A DNA stretch of 64,000 nt from AV40 sp035568175 (GTDB lineage: Bacteria > Verrucomicrobiota > Verrucomicrobiia > Chthoniobacterales > UBA10450). Shown here piece by piece: positions 15,629-22,848 of this stretch. A model generated the notes under the pieces. That model saw only the letters and a list, made by a program, of their open reading frames with translations. It was not told the origin of the DNA and made no database searches. The stretch is taken from positions 62,001 through 126,000 of the forward strand of contig DATMON010000015.1 in the NCBI GenBank assembly GCA_035568175.1, written 5' to 3'. How positions within the stretch are numbered: position 1 is the first letter of the stretch; every line of letters begins with the position of its first letter. The position numbers and the translations under genes are program-made.

Positions 15629-16531
15629 TCAATGTGCGTGTTCCGGTCTCTCCTGGTGTTCCGCAATCAACATGGTGAAAACCGCCGTCAAAAGCATGAA
15701 AACGAGTGCCTGCACGAATCCGACAAGCACCTCCAGAAAATAAAATGGGATCGGCAGAATCGGCGACAACCACGGGACCATCGTGGACATCGCTTCGAGA
15801 ATGCTTTCGCCAGCATAAATGTTTCCGAACAATCGAAAGCTGAGCGCGATCGGCCGAAACAAGATAGAGATCACTTCGAGCCATCCGACCGCAAAGAAAA
15901 TCACGATCATCAGTACTTTCACGATTCCAGAAGATTCCCCTTTTGGTCCGAACAGATGTTTTAAAAATCCGCCGACACCGTTCGCCTGGATTGCCCAGAC
16001 GAACCACATCACAAAAAAGATCGCAGACATCGCGGTCGTCATGTTCAAGTCCGCATTGCCGCCACGCAGAAGCGGCCGATCGACATGAAAGTTCCCTGTT
16101 GGATCGTAATGGCCCCAGCCAACGGTTCCGATCCCCGGAATCAGACCGAACCAGTTCACGAATAAAATAAAGATAAAAAGCGTGGCGAAAAACCAAAAAC
16201 CCTTCCGCACCAGCTCACGGCCGATAATTCCCTCGAGAAAATTGTAAAGACCCTCGACCAGCCACTCCCAAAAATTTTGGATGCCACTCGGAATCGGTTT
16301 CACCCGGCGCGTCGCGATTTGCGCAAGAACAATGATGGCGGCCGCAACGATCCACGTCACCAGCATGGAATTTGTAATTCCAAATCCGTTGCCGGAATCG
16401 ACCACCATCTGCGGTTTTAACGAGACGCCTTCGTGCTCCGTCGCGGTCGTCTCCGCCGCAAATGCCGACGACGCAAGCAGCGCGCCGCACATCAGCGCCA
16501 GGATCGACATCAGTAAATAACGGTTGCGCAT
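15629..16531 (-). CDS. atpB: ATP synthase Fo subunit a
   Basis: A 300-residue protein with an N-terminal signal-like segment (MRNRYLLMSILALMCGALLASSAFAA) and a periplasmic stretch of about 35 residues, then the membrane helices: LVTWIVAAAIIVLAQIATRR, FFATLFIFILFVNWFGLIPG, and the conserved essential Arg region SILFRPIALSFRLFGNIYAGE, ending FVQALVFMLLTAVFTMLIAEH. It forms the half-channels beside the c-ring. The frame is open further upstream, but the ATG at 16531 starts the signal-like segment and is preferred. It is the first gene of the operon; no atpI was seen. Confidence 0.95.
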   Translation of the reverse strand: MRNRYLLMSILALMCGALLASSAFAAETTATEHEGVSLKPQMVVDSGNGFGITNSMLVTWIVAAAIIVLAQIATRRVKPIPSGIQNFWEWLVEGLYNFLEGIIGRELVRKGFWFFATLFIFILFVNWFGLIPGIGTVGWGHYDPTGNFHVDRPLLRGGNADLNMTTAMSAIFFVMWFVWAIQANGVGGFLKHLFGPKGESSGIVKVLMIVIFFAVGWLEVISILFRPIALSFRLFGNIYAGESILEAMSTMVPWLSPILPIPFYFLEVLVGFVQALVFMLLTAVFTMLIAEHQERPEHAH

Positions 16532-16681
16532 TTCGATTGTCAGCCAAGTGGCACGGGCATCCGGCCCGTGATCTCTCGCGCTCCGAAGTCGAGCCGCGAA
16601 TCTTGACGCGGATACCAAAGCCGTTTTTGCCCGAATGACAAGCGGGAAAATGACGAAATCGGAATGACGAATGACGAAAAT

Positions 16682-16739
16682 GTTGTAGCTGGCGGCAGAT
16701 CTATTATGTCCTGCCGACGAGGACATCGGAAGCTACAAC
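16682..16739. repeat. GTTGTAG..CTACAAC element, copy D
   Basis: GTTGTAGCT (16682-16690) and AGCTACAAC (16731-16739) are 9-bp perfect inverted ends. The interior has GGCAG/CTGCC and GTCCT/AGGAC pairings and is more diverged than copies A-C. The obg stop codon TAG (16735-16733 on the minus strand) and its last Leu codon are part of the right end. Confidence 0.7.
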
Positions 16740-17767
16740 TCAAGCCACTTTGCTAACCTCTTCTTCAGCTCGTCAATCCCCTCGCCTGTCGCCGCCGAAA
16801 CCGGGACGATGTCGATCTTGGGAAATTTTTGCCGCAGCCCATTGAGATTTTCCTCCGCAGTGGACAAATCCATTTTGTTCGCGATCACAAACCACGGACG
16901 CCGTGACAGGAGCGGGTCGTAGAGATCGAGCTCCTTGCGCAACTGTTGGAGATCCTCGACCGGATTGCGGCCTTCGCTTCCGGCAACATCGACAACGAAG
17001 AGGAAAATCCGGCACCGGGTGATGTGGCGCAAAAATTCATGACCAAGTCCGAGGCCGCGGTGCGCGCCTTCAATCAAACCCGGAATGTCAGCAATCGTCG
17101 CCCGCCGATACTCGGAGAATTCCACGACGCCGATGATCGGATGCAGCGTCGTGAACGGATACGCGGCAACTTTCGGTCGCGCTGCGGAAATTTTTCGGAG
17201 CAAAGTCGACTTGCCAGCATTCGGATAACCGACCAACCCCGCATCGGCGATCGTGCGCAGTTCTAATAGAAAGTGGCCTTGCTCGCCTTCCCCGCCTTCG
17301 GTGTATTCACGCGGCGCGCGATTGCGCGAGCTCTTGAAATGGACGTTACCTTTTCCGCCCGCTCCTCCGCGACAAAGAACGAACTCCTGGCCGTCGCGCG
17401 CAAGATCGACAATCGCATCTTCTGCGTTCGATATTGAGCGTTCGACGTTGGGCGTAGAACTTTTTCTGTCTTCCGCGGGCCACACGATCGTTCCAACCGG
17501 AACCTTCACAGTTTTCGACGGGGCGGAACGCCCATGCATCTTCTTTCCCATTCCGTGACCGCCGCTTTTTCCCTTGATGATCGGCTCGTAGAAAAGGTTC
17601 GAGAGATTATCAACGTGCCGGTCCGCGCGGAGAATGACATCGCCGCCGCGTCCACCGTCACCGCCATCCGGTCCACCTTTCGGCACAAATTTCTCCCGCC
17701 GAAAACTGACCGAGCCGCGGCCCCCGCTGCCCGCTTGCGCAAAAACTTTAATCCGATCGACAAACAT
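16733..17767 (-). CDS. obg: Obg/CgtA GTPase with an in-frame repeat-like insertion
   Basis: A 344-residue ribosome-assembly GTPase. The glycine-rich Obg domain occupies about 1-170 (SFRREKFVPKGGPDGGDGGRGG) and the G domain follows: GYPNAGKSTLL (G1), DIPGLIEGAHRGLGLGHEFL (G3), NKMD (G4) and PVSAATGEG (G5). No C-terminal OCT domain is present. Around residues 101-117 the usual short loop between VPVGTIVW and DLARDGQ is lengthened by about 12 residues (SSTPNVERSISNAED). That part is encoded by sequence similar to an intergenic repeat at 60029-60067. The stop codon comes from a palindromic element. It is directly upstream of atpB on the same strand. Confidence 0.95.
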   Translation of the reverse strand: MFVDRIKVFAQAGSGGRGSVSFRREKFVPKGGPDGGDGGRGGDVILRADRHVDNLSNLFYEPIIKGKSGGHGMGKKMHGRSAPSKTVKVPVGTIVWPAEDRKSSTPNVERSISNAEDAIVDLARDGQEFVLCRGGAGGKGNVHFKSSRNRAPREYTEGGEGEQGHFLLELRTIADAGLVGYPNAGKSTLLRKISAARPKVAAYPFTTLHPIIGVVEFSEYRRATIADIPGLIEGAHRGLGLGHEFLRHITRCRIFLFVVDVAGSEGRNPVEDLQQLRKELDLYDPLLSRRPWFVIANKMDLSTAEENLNGLRQKFPKIDIVPVSAATGEGIDELKKRLAKWLEL

Positions 17768-17816
17768 TCTTGGCTTTTCCGTAAAACAATTGGAGCGTTC
17801 AACCGTCCAAGTATCA

Positions 17817-18212
17817 ATGCAGCTTCAACGCTTAAGCTTAATCGGTTTCCTCACATTTGCTGGTTTTTGCTGGGCTCAAACATCAGCCACACCTATGCCC
17901 GAAGCAGTTGACACCGGAATTGAAGGCGTGATCACGGTTGGACCGACTCACGGTGGACCGGTTCGACCGGGCATGGCGAGCTCAGCGCCGCTGGCTAATG
18001 CAACATTCGTTGTCGGCAATGAAACCGGCGCAGTCGCAGAGTTCACAACCGATGATCACGGCCGGTTCAAAGTGTCACTCGCGCCCGGTCATTACAGCGT
18101 GACAAAGAAAGATCAGCAAAAACGAATCGGGCGCTACGGGCCGTTCGATGTCGATGTTGCTGCAGGACAAATTACGAAGGTCGAGTGGCAGTGCGATACG
18201 GGAATGCGCTAG
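17817..18212 (+). CDS. Small secreted protein with a carboxypeptidase-regulatory-like fold
   Basis: A 131-residue protein with a signal peptide (LSLIGFLTFAGFCWAQ, about 1-20) followed by one domain with IEGVITVGPTHGG, LANATFVVGNETGAVAEFTTDDHGRFKVSLAPGHYSV, the pattern of carboxypeptidase-regulatory/SpaA-like beta-sandwich domains. It is probably periplasmic or surface exposed and its function is unknown. It is divergent from obg (49 bp between starts). The frame is open upstream, but the signal peptide begins at the ATG at 17817. Confidence 0.75.
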   Translation: MQLQRLSLIGFLTFAGFCWAQTSATPMPEAVDTGIEGVITVGPTHGGPVRPGMASSAPLANATFVVGNETGAVAEFTTDDHGRFKVSLAPGHYSVTKKDQQKRIGRYGPFDVDVAAGQITKVEWQCDTGMR

Positions 18213-18240
18213 CAACGTGACGTTGCATCCAGTTTTGTCC
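18212..18240 (+). terminator. Possible weak terminator hairpin
   Basis: GCAACG-TGA-CGTTGC immediately follows the stop codon of the secreted protein, with ATCCAGTTTT after it. The stem is only 6 bp and the T-run is short, so the call is tentative. Confidence 0.3.
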
Positions 18241-18276
18241 TGAGAACGCGGTACGGCATCTGCGACGATTTCAGAT

Positions 18277-19023
18277 GTGTCGCACTTCCGCAAAATAGTT
18301 CTCACATTTTTGCTCTGGCTGGCGCTCAAAACTGTCGCCGCAGCGGCAAGCGTTTCGGTTTTGTTCGTCGGAAACAGTCTGATCCAGGCGAACGATTTGC
18401 CGACAGTGTTCAAACAGTTCGCGGCCGATTCATCGCTCCATGTGGATGTCGAGGTTGATTCGATTACGCCGGGCGGCGCTTTCCTTTATGATCATTGGAA
18501 AAGAGGCGAAGCGCTTTCGCGACTGCGCGCGCGGCGTCCGAATTTTCTGATTCTCCAAGGTCAAAGCGTTGAGCCGCTGTTGGCGCCGCGGAATTTCATA
18601 TACTACGCCGGCCTTTTTAAAGCGGACGCTGACCGCGTCGCCGCGAAGACCGTTTTGTTTTCAACCTGGGCACGCCCAGCCGGCGATCCGTACTACAAAG
18701 ACGTAAGCTCCGGAGGATCGCCGGCGGAAATGCAGGCGCGACTGAATTCCGCATATGTGTCTCTCGCGAAAAACATCGGAGGGACGCTGGCCCCGGTTGG
18801 TCTTGGATTCGAACGAGCTCGGATTGAGGCTCCGACGATCGAACTTCTTGATGGGACGCAGCACCCTTCACCGGCCGGAACCTATTTGGCGGCGGCAATT
18901 CTCTTTCGCGTTGTCTTTAATGCGCCTGCCGTCGGATCTTCTTATTATGGCTGCTTGCCACAAACCACGGCACACACCTTGCAGCGCATAGCTGACTTGA
19001 TCCCACTAAGCAAAGTGCAGTAA
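18277..19023 (+). CDS. Secreted SGNH-type hydrolase-like protein
   Basis: A 248-residue protein starting at GTG 18277, with a signal peptide (about 1-24). SGNH/GDSL landmarks: VLFVGNSLIQAND near the N-terminus (GNS instead of GDS nucleophile block), GGAFLYDHW, LILQGQS, and a C-terminal DGTQHPSPAGTYLAA holding the likely catalytic Asp/His. It is probably a periplasmic esterase or acetyl hydrolase acting on a glycan or lipid, by family inference. A lipoprotein and other exported proteins follow on the same strand. Confidence 0.75.
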   Translation: MSHFRKIVLTFLLWLALKTVAAAASVSVLFVGNSLIQANDLPTVFKQFAADSSLHVDVEVDSITPGGAFLYDHWKRGEALSRLRARRPNFLILQGQSVEPLLAPRNFIYYAGLFKADADRVAAKTVLFSTWARPAGDPYYKDVSSGGSPAEMQARLNSAYVSLAKNIGGTLAPVGLGFERARIEAPTIELLDGTQHPSPAGTYLAAAILFRVVFNAPAVGSSYYGCLPQTTAHTLQRIADLIPLSKVQ

Positions 19024-19087
19024 GACATTGTCTGGCAAAGAATTCCCCTTGTCCGCTCGCGCCGGTTTCGGCAAAACTTGACGCATC

Positions 19088-20329
19088 ATGAAGGTGCGAT
19101 TGTTCTTAAGTGCGCTGATTGGATGGGGGCTCGCCGGATGTGGCGGAGGCGGGTCGGGTGTGACCGAGTGGAATCCCGAGGCTGCGATGGACCATCAATT
19201 TTTTCCATCGCTCATCATCGCGACAGCTTCGGTGCGACCAGTGGAAAAAGAGGACGAAGAAGCGAAGGAGCCCGATCCTTATTTGCTCGGCGACAAGTTT
19301 GGTTTGCTCGGCGTATCGATCAAAACTCCGTCGCGCAATGCGGATGTGAAAGTAACGATTAAAGAAAATGATCTGATCGCGGCGACGACCTGGAGCGGCA
19401 AGCTGGCAGAAGCCAACCACGATTATTACATCGCGCCGAAAGTGAACTACAAATTCGATCACTTGCGCAAAGTGACGCAGCAAATCCCCTTGAATGTCGA
19501 TTTTGAAGTGGAAGTGAATGGGAAATCGCTCGGCGACAAAACCGAGACCCTGCAGATTCGCTCGATCAATGATTGCCCTTATGGCGTAGCGAATTCCGAA
19601 GAGACGGTGGACGACGAGAATGTTGCCAGCGGTTCGGCCGATCTCGGCTGGATGTACGCCGCGTATGTGAACGAGAACCATCCGCAGCTCGACAAGATTC
19701 TACAGGAAGCGCTGGCGACCAAGATTGTCGATGCGTTTGATGGATATCAGGCGAACGATCCTACCGATGTTGTGAAACAGGTTTTCGCGATTTGGACGGC
19801 GTTGCAAAAACACGGAATTCAATACAGCTCAGTGACCGAAACGCCCGGCGGTTCGGCAATGGTCAACAGCCAGTTCATCCGCTTTCTTGATCAATCGATT
19901 GCCATGAGCCAGGCGAACTGCGTCGACGGCACCGTGCTTTTCGCCTCGCTCCTGCGCAAAGTCGGGATCAACCCGGCCTTAGTCACTCACCCCGATCACA
20001 TGTATCTGGCATTTAATTTGAACAATAGCGAAAACGAGGATGAACGGGAATTGATGGGACTGGAAACGACGGATATCGGCGCGCCGGAAATTGGAGAGAA
20101 CAATTCAGAAATGCCTGAGGCGCTTGCCAATCTGGAGGAACAAGTCAACGACCGCGTCCACAACAGCAAGGCGTGGAAAAGCTTTGTTCAAGCCGTGCTC
20201 GATGGCGAAGATGATCTCGACAAGAACGACGACAAGTTCGATGCCGGCGACCCCAATTGGCAGATCATCGACCTCGCGGAAGCGCGCGACAAAGGCATCA
20301 TGCCGATTTCGTTTGAAGCTTCGCGCTAA
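19088..20329 (+). CDS. Lipoprotein with transglutaminase-like domain
   Basis: A 413-residue protein. The N-terminus has a lipobox LAGCG (Cys about 18), so it should be acylated and membrane anchored. Residues about 80-170 form a beta-rich region. The region around 215-320 looks like a transglutaminase-like core: FAIWTALQKHGIQYSSV, then MSQANCVDGTVLFASLLRKVGINPALVTHPDHMYLAF, with a Cys-containing helix followed by a conserved His. The C-terminus is acidic. A protease or crosslinking role in the envelope is possible but untested. It is followed by two further exported or membrane proteins in the same direction. Confidence 0.7.
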   Translation: MKVRLFLSALIGWGLAGCGGGGSGVTEWNPEAAMDHQFFPSLIIATASVRPVEKEDEEAKEPDPYLLGDKFGLLGVSIKTPSRNADVKVTIKENDLIAATTWSGKLAEANHDYYIAPKVNYKFDHLRKVTQQIPLNVDFEVEVNGKSLGDKTETLQIRSINDCPYGVANSEETVDDENVASGSADLGWMYAAYVNENHPQLDKILQEALATKIVDAFDGYQANDPTDVVKQVFAIWTALQKHGIQYSSVTETPGGSAMVNSQFIRFLDQSIAMSQANCVDGTVLFASLLRKVGINPALVTHPDHMYLAFNLNNSENEDERELMGLETTDIGAPEIGENNSEMPEALANLEEQVNDRVHNSKAWKSFVQAVLDGEDDLDKNDDKFDAGDPNWQIIDLAEARDKGIMPISFEASR

Positions 20330-20392
20330 GATCGATATCCGCAATTGGCGAATTGACTGTCCGGCACGCCGACCTCTAATCTCAGCGCCGCT

Positions 20393-21517
20393 ATGAAAAA
20401 TTTCGTTCATCTGTTGCTCTGCTTGTCACTCAGCGTGTTCGCAGTTGCCCGCGCAGTATCGCCGGCCAAAGCGCTGAGCCAAACGGCGAAGACGGGAGTG
20501 CAAAAGAAAGAGACCGGGCAAAAAGCCGACGCCAAGTCGCTGCTCCACAGCGCGAAGAAGGCGACCGCCGCGATGATCAAGAATGCGCGCGCGGACAAGG
20601 CGCTCGATCCGAAAAAACCAAAGAACAAACCGTTTTGGAAGTCGGTCCATCTGGTGGCGAAGAATTTGAAGAGCGCCGAAACGGGACTCGCGGCCAAGAG
20701 CAACGATTTCTTTAAAGGCATCGCGGACGCGCGTGAAGCCGAAGAGCAGATGAAAGTCGATTGGCAGCTAACCGATTCGAAAAACAAAAAGGTCATCGAA
20801 TACGGAAAAAAACTCGGCCATGCCCTGGCGATTCTGCGGACCGATTTTTCAAAGGAAGCCGAGCGAAAGACGAAGGGCGGCGACCTGACGGAAAAGGAAA
20901 AGGCGCAGTTTGAGAAGATCAAAGGACAACAAAAAGATCTGCTTGCCAAAATCAAGAAATTGGAAGGCGAAGCGAAAAAGGACAAGGCGCTCGAGAAAGG
21001 TCTGGCCGAGCTCAAAAAACAGGCAAACCACATTCTGAAAGAGCCGGCCACGGTCGATGCTTATATCGCCACCCTTTACCTGCTCGACGTTCAGATCGGT
21101 CTTGTTCGCGGCTACGAATATTACGTCGATAAGGAATGGCGGGCGGATTGGGTTGTCCTGGAGAACGTCGAGAAGACTTACGAGACAAACTATTCAGAAT
21201 GGGAAACTTCGGTTTCGTACGATTGGACGGAAGTAAATACCAGTGTCGACATTTACGAAGGAGAAGATGTCGATGTAAGCGAGTCAGTCTCAGAGGAAGA
21301 AATCAACAGCGAAGATTCCTACGCCGAAAATGAATCGTTCGACATGAGCGAGGCCGAGGAGGACGACGTCGCTGCCGAAGAAGACACGGATGAGGAAGTC
21401 GCGTCGGACGATGAGGACAGCATGGAGGACGCGTCGGACGATGAAGGCGAAGACATGAGTGACGATGGCGGCGATGATGGTGGAGACGATGGTGGAGGCG
21501 ACGACGGCGGCGATTAA
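20393..21517 (+). CDS. Exported bipolar protein: basic helical body and very acidic tail
   Basis: A 374-residue protein of no family I recognise. A signal peptide (about 1-22) is followed by a Lys/Ala-rich helical body (about 25-225) with coiled-coil character (LTEKEKAQFEKIKGQQKDLLAKIKKLEG), then a Tyr/Trp-rich segment (GYEYYVDKEWRADWVVLENV, YSEWETSVSYDWTEV). The last 95 residues are almost entirely Asp, Glu, Ser and Gly and finish in DDGG repeats. Such charge separation could support self-assembly, calcium binding or interaction with a cell-surface polymer. It lies between a transglutaminase-like lipoprotein (64 bp upstream) and a DUF5684 membrane protein. Confidence 0.75.
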   Translation: MKNFVHLLLCLSLSVFAVARAVSPAKALSQTAKTGVQKKETGQKADAKSLLHSAKKATAAMIKNARADKALDPKKPKNKPFWKSVHLVAKNLKSAETGLAAKSNDFFKGIADAREAEEQMKVDWQLTDSKNKKVIEYGKKLGHALAILRTDFSKEAERKTKGGDLTEKEKAQFEKIKGQQKDLLAKIKKLEGEAKKDKALEKGLAELKKQANHILKEPATVDAYIATLYLLDVQIGLVRGYEYYVDKEWRADWVVLENVEKTYETNYSEWETSVSYDWTEVNTSVDIYEGEDVDVSESVSEEEINSEDSYAENESFDMSEAEEDDVAAEEDTDEEVASDDEDSMEDASDDEGEDMSDDGGDDGGDDGGGDDGGD

Positions 21518-21605
21518 TTGAGATTCCCGCCCGCTCAGGGCCCGATATTGTGCTTGCTCACGGCCAGGCAGTTCGTTAACCCTCCACCTCCAACGTCTAA
21601 CCACT

Positions 21606-22037
21606 ATGACATCTCTATTGCACTACACGCCGTATTTGTTCCTCGCTCAGGAGACCTCAGATTACGGGACGACCCATGGCGGGCCGGGACCGGTTTTCTG
21701 GATTTGCTATTTCGCGGTCATCATCCTCCTAATCGCGGCGATCTGGAAAGTTTTCAGCAAAGCCGGGCAACCTGGCTGGGCCGCGATCATTCCGATCTAT
21801 AACTTCTATGTGATGTGCAAGGTCGCTGGTCGACCGGGCTGGTGGCTGCTGCTGATGCTGATCCCGTTCGTCAATTTCATTATCGCGATCATTCTGAACG
21901 TCGATATTGCCAAACGCTTTGGCAAAGGCGTTGGCTTCGCAGTCAGCATGATCCTGTTGCCGTTTATATTTTGGCCGATACTTGGATTCGGCAGCGCGCA
22001 ATACCAAGGCGGGCCGCCGTCGCCCGCGACGGTCTAG
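21606..22037 (+). CDS. DUF5684-family small membrane protein
   Basis: A 143-residue protein with an N-terminal hydrophobic segment and three membrane helices. The signature KVFSKAGQPGWAAIIPIYNFYVM, GRPGWWLLLMLIPFVNFIIAI, DIAKRFGKGVGFAVSMILLPFIFWPILGFG matches DUF5684, sometimes found fused to signal peptidase. Its role is unknown; a part in processing or localising exported proteins is suggested only by the neighbouring genes for a lipoprotein and an acidic exported protein. Confidence 0.8.
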   Translation: MTSLLHYTPYLFLAQETSDYGTTHGGPGPVFWICYFAVIILLIAAIWKVFSKAGQPGWAAIIPIYNFYVMCKVAGRPGWWLLLMLIPFVNFIIAIILNVDIAKRFGKGVGFAVSMILLPFIFWPILGFGSAQYQGGPPSPATV

Positions 22038-22045
22038 GCCTGATC

Positions 22046-22810
22046 TTACGTCGACCAGCTTGGCCGGCGTTTTTCGTTGAAGGCCGCGATGCCTTCGCGC
22101 GCTTCCTCGGATTCTCGCGCTTGCAGGTGGTGCTTCAACGCAAGATCGACATCTTCCTTCACCGACGTCGACCAAAGTTCTTCGATCAAACGTTTAGTTT
22201 GGGCGATCGCGTTAGGCGCGCCTTGCAAAACGGAATCGGCAAACTTTTGCGCTTCGATCATCAATTGGTCGGGCGCAACTACGCGGTTGACTAGACCGAT
22301 TTCTCGCGCGCGCTGAGCATCGATTAATTCTCCACCCAGCACCAACTCACGCATTTGACGTTCGCCGATTTGCCGGCGCAAGAAAGTCATCACGAGTCCC
22401 GCGACCAAACCACGCCGCACTTCGGGATAACCGATCTTCGTTTTCTCGGCAGCGACGACAAAATCGCAGGCCGACATAATTCCGGCGCCGCCCGCAACGG
22501 CCGCACCGTGGACGGCCGCGATCGTCACGAGCCGCGTTTCGGCAAGCGTGATCAAAGTCTGGGCGACTAATTCGGCGGTTATGTGCGTCTTTTTTTCATC
22601 GGCCGCTGCTTTCAAATCGAGTCCGGTGCAAAACGCGGCGCCCGCGCCGCGCAAAATGAGAACGCGTTCGTCCGCTTGATCGGAAGTACCTTTGATCGCG
22701 GCGATCAATTCGTTTAGCAGCTCAATTGTCAACGAGTTGCGCCGCTCGGGACGGTTCAGCGTCACCACCGTGATTTGCGGACTCTGCTTCTCAATCAGAA
22801 CGACTGGCAT
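22046..22810 (-). CDS. Enoyl-CoA hydratase/isomerase family protein
   Basis: A 254-residue crotonase-fold protein. The CoA/oxyanion-hole segments are GAGAAFCTGLDLKAA and AAVHGAAVAGGAGIMSACDFVVA, followed by GYPEVRRGLVAGLVMTFL with the Glu of the hydratase pair. It hydrates or isomerises an acyl-CoA in fatty-acid or branched amino-acid breakdown. It is encoded just downstream of an acyl-CoA carboxylase beta subunit on the same strand, which together fits a leucine-type pathway (methylglutaconyl-CoA hydratase is one candidate). Confidence 0.88.
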   Translation of the reverse strand: MPVVLIEKQSPQITVVTLNRPERRNSLTIELLNELIAAIKGTSDQADERVLILRGAGAAFCTGLDLKAAADEKKTHITAELVAQTLITLAETRLVTIAAVHGAAVAGGAGIMSACDFVVAAEKTKIGYPEVRRGLVAGLVMTFLRRQIGERQMRELVLGGELIDAQRAREIGLVNRVVAPDQLMIEAQKFADSVLQGAPNAIAQTKRLIEELWSTSVKEDVDLALKHHLQARESEEAREGIAAFNEKRRPSWST

Positions 22811-22848
22811 AAATCAGAAATCAGCGGTCACAAGTCAGAGATCAGAAA

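Noticed and set aside
15369..16196. 275-residue reading on the minus strand covering atpE and much of atpB
   Set aside because: Only its last 70 residues (atpE) are protein-like; the rest is an out-of-frame reading of atpB.
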